Below are positions 61,314-64,000 of a stretch of 64,000 nt of DNA, piece after piece. The stretch comes from JAJPJE01 sp963724985 (GTDB lineage: Bacteria; Acidobacteriota; Terriglobia; Terriglobales; Acidobacteriaceae): contig CAVRWV010000019.1 of NCBI GenBank assembly GCA_963724985.1, positions 372,001 through 436,000 of the forward strand, written 5' to 3'. The position numbers were made by a program, and so were the translations under genes. The number at the start of each line of letters is the position of its first letter. Position 1 is the first letter of the stretch. Under the pieces are notes generated by a model, which worked only from the letters and a program-made list of their open reading frames with translations, searched no databases and was not told where the DNA came from.

Positions 61314-63095
61314 CTACACGTTCAGACCAATCGAACGCATTAGCTCCAGGCCGTTGCTCTTGGTGACGACGCCTTCGCGCAACTGGTAGTCAAAGCTGAT
61401 CTTGCCGCCCTCAAGATGATCCTGAAAATGTACGTTGTGGGCTTTGCCGCCGAGGATATCGACGATCGCCGTGAGCGCGAGATCATGCGTAGTGACCAGC
61501 CCAACAGCTCCGCGTTGGACCAGCGTCCTCAGGAGGCCTTCAGCGCCAATCGCACGGTCATGCGAGTTTGTTCCCTGCAGGAGTTCGTCGAGCAGAAAAA
61601 GCAGCGGGATTGGACCCGCAGCTTCGTCCGCAATCTTGCGCAGGCGGGTAATCTCCGCGTAGAAGCGCGAGCTACCTCCCTGCAGCGAATCGTTCACGCG
61701 AATGCTGGCGCCGATCGCCATTGGCGAAAGTTGCAAGCGCACGGCTCGCACCGTCGCTCCTGCCATCGCCAGCACCGTGTTGATCCCAATCGTTCGCAGC
61801 AACGTGCTCTTGCCGGACATATTAGATCCGCTGACAATCAGCACCTGCGTCTCTTTCCCCAATCGAACGCTGTTGCGCACACAGCGATCGTTTGGCAGCA
61901 ACGGATGTCCCAACATCTCGCCCGCGAACAATGGACTCTCGGAGGAGAATTCGGGGAAGGGATCGGCCGGATGTTCGTATGCGTAACCGGAGAACGAAAG
62001 CAGCGCCTCGGCATCGCCGATCGCCTCGATCCAGCGCCGGACCTCGGCGCCTTCCCTTCTGCGCCAGCTCTCCAAAGCGAGCGCAACCTGCACCGTATAG
62101 AGAATAGGGACATCGAGCACGCGCAGAATGACGTTATCCCGCGCCTCCAAAAACTCGGCTAGCCGTTGTAACCGGTTGATAGCAGCCGAGGGCTTCTGTG
62201 CGCCCGCCGAAAGTTGATGAGCAAGCTTCTGCAGGCGCGCCGACTGAAACTGTTCCGACTCCAGTCGCTCAAGGATCGCCGCGAGCAATGACAAATCAGC
62301 CAGCGCGGCTTCGGCATTCGTGAGGATCTGACGTGTTTCAGAGCGTAGCTTCAGAAGAACGGCTGCAGCCAGGCCGATTGTCAGGGCCATCCATCCGAGA
62401 TTTCCGCCACGCAACACCCACACCGCGGATGCAAGAAAGAGCGCCGAAATAATGGCCGACACGATACGCCAGAGTGGCAGATTGATTAGCGTCCTGCGGC
62501 CTGCCCACGTGACGAACTCCTCGGGATGCAGCCCTGCGTGTGCTTCTTCGCCAAGCATCGCCAACCATTCCCGAAGGTCTAGTTTCTCGCGAAGCTCGGT
62601 GACTGCTTCCTGCCGCGCGAGAATCTCGCCGACTTCCGCTGGATGCAGCAGCCAATCCGCCAGCCGCTGTTCGCCAATGCGCGTCCGCGCCCGCGAAAGC
62701 AACTCGAACAGACTGCCGCGGCCGAACAGATCAAGGTCTTCGCAGTACACATGTTCAGGATCATGGAAGCCTTCGCCTGTTTCACCCTGTCCTATCCACT
62801 TGTCGGCGATGCGATTGAGGCCCTTGCGGTAGAAGTCAGCTGCGCGGCGCGCTTGCGCCTGTTTGCGGAGAATCGTTTCGTGATAGATGACCAGCGCCAC
62901 GAATGCAGCCAGCGGTAGAAGGAGCCACCATCCGATAAGAATATGCCGCTTCGCGTATAGCCACAGCAGCAGCGCACCGGCCGCAAACACCAACAGGCGC
63001 AAATTGCCGGTCCAGATATGCCAACGCTCCAAGCGAGCGACGTCCGCTTCTCGAAGCTGCAATCTGCGCGCGTATTCGGCGGCTGGATCGGGCAC
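61314..63095 (-). CDS. membrane-anchored MutS-like ATPase
   Basis: 593 residues. Two hydrophobic segments (NLRLLVFAAGALLLWLYA, WWLLLPLAAFVALVIYH) near the N-terminus and another pair around residues 215-260 suggest membrane anchoring. The C-terminal ATPase is MutS domain V: Walker A GSNMSGKST, Walker B LLFLLDELLQGTN and the Q-loop region GGSSRFYAEI. The DNA mismatch-recognition domain (FxE) is absent, so this is a MutS-related subfamily and not MutS1. Function unknown; a role at the membrane in DNA or recombination is a guess. Confidence 0.88.
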   Translation of the reverse strand: MPDPAAEYARRLQLREADVARLERWHIWTGNLRLLVFAAGALLLWLYAKRHILIGWWLLLPLAAFVALVIYHETILRKQAQARRAADFYRKGLNRIADKWIGQGETGEGFHDPEHVYCEDLDLFGRGSLFELLSRARTRIGEQRLADWLLHPAEVGEILARQEAVTELREKLDLREWLAMLGEEAHAGLHPEEFVTWAGRRTLINLPLWRIVSAIISALFLASAVWVLRGGNLGWMALTIGLAAAVLLKLRSETRQILTNAEAALADLSLLAAILERLESEQFQSARLQKLAHQLSAGAQKPSAAINRLQRLAEFLEARDNVILRVLDVPILYTVQVALALESWRRREGAEVRRWIEAIGDAEALLSFSGYAYEHPADPFPEFSSESPLFAGEMLGHPLLPNDRCVRNSVRLGKETQVLIVSGSNMSGKSTLLRTIGINTVLAMAGATVRAVRLQLSPMAIGASIRVNDSLQGGSSRFYAEITRLRKIADEAAGPIPLLFLLDELLQGTNSHDRAIGAEGLLRTLVQRGAVGLVTTHDLALTAIVDILGGKAHNVHFQDHLEGGKISFDYQLREGVVTKSNGLELMRSIGLNV

Positions 63096-63256
63096 GCTTG
63101 GATTCTAAACGACGAGGTACTTTGCGGCCCGGAGATGCACGATGATCGCGGGCGTGGACTGCTCCGGATCCAATGGGAATCCGTTCGTCAATTGGACACC
63201 AACGTTTATCTGGTCAAGCAAAAAGCTTGATTCGATCTGCCGTGTCCCTATATGCG

Positions 63257-63280
63257 AAACCGGCCCCGCAGGACCGGTTT
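63257..63280. terminator. possible bidirectional hairpin downstream of nuoI
   Basis: A 7-bp stem AAACCGG/CCGGTTT with a 10-base loop, 30 bases past the nuoI stop; weak T-rich flanks on both strands. Confidence 0.4.
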
Positions 63281-63309
63281 TGACTGACGAACTTTGCGCG
63301 CCAAAACCG

Positions 63310-63831
63310 TCAACTGGTTAGAGCCGGCATACCTTTTTCGATTTCGGCTTCGTTGAACACAGCATTCGCTCCCAGGTGAGCTGGCAGAGGAGAAAGCAGC
63401 TGCTCTTTTCGATAGACGAGACTGCTGGCGTTGAACGTTGCCAGTTCGAAGCCATGTCCATGGGTGATCGCGTCGGTCGGGCAAGCCTCTACGCAATAAC
63501 CGCAGAAGATACAGCGGTTATAGTCGATGTTATAGACCTTGGCGTAACGCTCAGCGCCGCTGATGCGCTTTTCGGCCGTATTCTCAGCGGCTTCGATATA
63601 AATGCAGTTCGAGGGACAGGCCGCCGCGCACAAAAAGCACGCCACACACTTTTCCAGCCCATTCTCGTCGCGCTGCAGAACATGAACTCCGCGGAAACGT
63701 TCCTGGAACTTAGCCCCCTTCAGAGGACCCGGTCCGTCCGGGTAGTTCTCGACGATTGTCGGGGCGAACATCTCCTTCAGCGTGATGCTCATACCCTTCG
63801 CAATCGCAGCAATATTTTTCAAGATCGGCAT
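63310..63831 (-). CDS. nuoI: NADH-quinone oxidoreductase subunit I
   Basis: 173 residues. Two 4Fe-4S sites: CVACFLCAAACPSNC and CIFCGYCVEACPTDA, each CxxCxxCxxxCP. It carries electrons between clusters in the peripheral arm of complex I. FQERFRGVHVLQRDENGLEKC is the family lead-in. Other nuo genes are not in the window, so it may be the last gene of an operon extending beyond 64,000 or a lone copy. Confidence 0.93.
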   Translation of the reverse strand: MPILKNIAAIAKGMSITLKEMFAPTIVENYPDGPGPLKGAKFQERFRGVHVLQRDENGLEKCVACFLCAAACPSNCIYIEAAENTAEKRISGAERYAKVYNIDYNRCIFCGYCVEACPTDAITHGHGFELATFNASSLVYRKEQLLSPLPAHLGANAVFNEAEIEKGMPALTS

Positions 63832-64000
63832 GCCCGATCAGTATAAATGCTTAGCTCCGATTCGGGAACTTATCAGCCATACGCCGCCGGCAACTCTTTC
63901 CATCCCAGATTCAGTGCTGCTCCTGTGCCTTAGTCAGGATTACGACAAGAATATTGCGATTTCCTGAAAGGTGGTGCAAACGTCTGAATAGCTCGACGGC
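63832..64000. other. right-end region, no gene supported
   Basis: Upstream of nuoI; a short plus frame here has no features. The minus-strand neighbour of nuoI, if any, starts beyond the window. Confidence 0.4.

Overview
The window reads as a chromosomal segment of a free-living, heterotrophic Gram-negative-type bacterium, most likely an acidobacterium of the Koribacter/Terriglobales kind. That placement is inferred from gene content and style: secreted IPT/TIG-repeat and BNR-repeat proteins, phospholipase-C-like phosphoesterases, WxPGYW-repeat proteins, a miaB-bifunctional nuclease pair, DUF2277 and DUF3309 proteins, and heptameric intergenic repeats. I saw no plasmid, phage, CRISPR or insertion-sequence genes. 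Genes are short-spaced and on both strands.

Layout. 1-2.0 kb: end of a HEAGH metallopeptidase gene and a D-Ala-D-Ala-ligase-like ATP-grasp gene with a very basic insert. 2.0-7.7 kb (minus): frameshifted GH43 enzyme, Lys/Ala repeat protein, small membrane protein, Cys-rich protein, GH3 beta-glucosidase. 8-10.3 kb (minus): groES-groEL behind a sigma-70-type promoter and CIRCE operator. 10.7-21 kb: M48 protease, phosphoesterase lipoprotein, tRNA-Arg, envelope proteins, DUF3309/iron-permease pair, ArnT-like glycosyltransferase, GNAT. 21.3-24.5 kb: intergenic repeats, HMA-fold protein and a copper-type P-ATPase with two YHS and two metal-binding modules. 26.3-30.6 kb: TlpA-like protein, then a translationally coupled GT2-PTPS-PTPS-FolE operon with an SDR gene nearby, which looks like biopterin-type pteridine synthesis. 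30.6-35 kb: rhomboid protease, TruB, and a VOC-WYL regulator-BNR operon. 35-40 kb: a 1,552-residue lipoprotein of IPT repeats and beta-propellers. 40-42.7 kb: a penicillin-recognising serine hydrolase, a broken AAC(6')-like acetyltransferase and 1.3 kb with no reading frame. 42.7-50 kb: orphan pilin, bifunctional nuclease-miaB, O-methyltransferase, pdxT, sugar porter, pdxS. 50-57 kb: frameshifted thioesterase, phosphoesterase, TadA, tRNA-Ser, histidine kinase, DUF2277 and a frameshifted TetR. 57-64 kb: BNR protein coupled to a MoaD/ThiS-like protein, an internally deleted DoxX remnant, VOC protein, GH9 glucanase, membrane-anchored MutS-like ATPase and NuoI.

How the genes work together. Secreted GH3, GH43 and GH9 enzymes plus a sugar porter suggest plant polysaccharide use. 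pdxS and pdxT would make pyridoxal phosphate. FolE, two PTPS homologues and an SDR could make a tetrahydrobiopterin-like cofactor.

Caution. Three minus-strand genes are each broken at a run of four C on the plus strand, where three would restore the frame. This pattern looks like consensus homopolymer error, so pseudogene calls at those loci are provisional. The damage at 41.3-42.7 kb is of a different kind.
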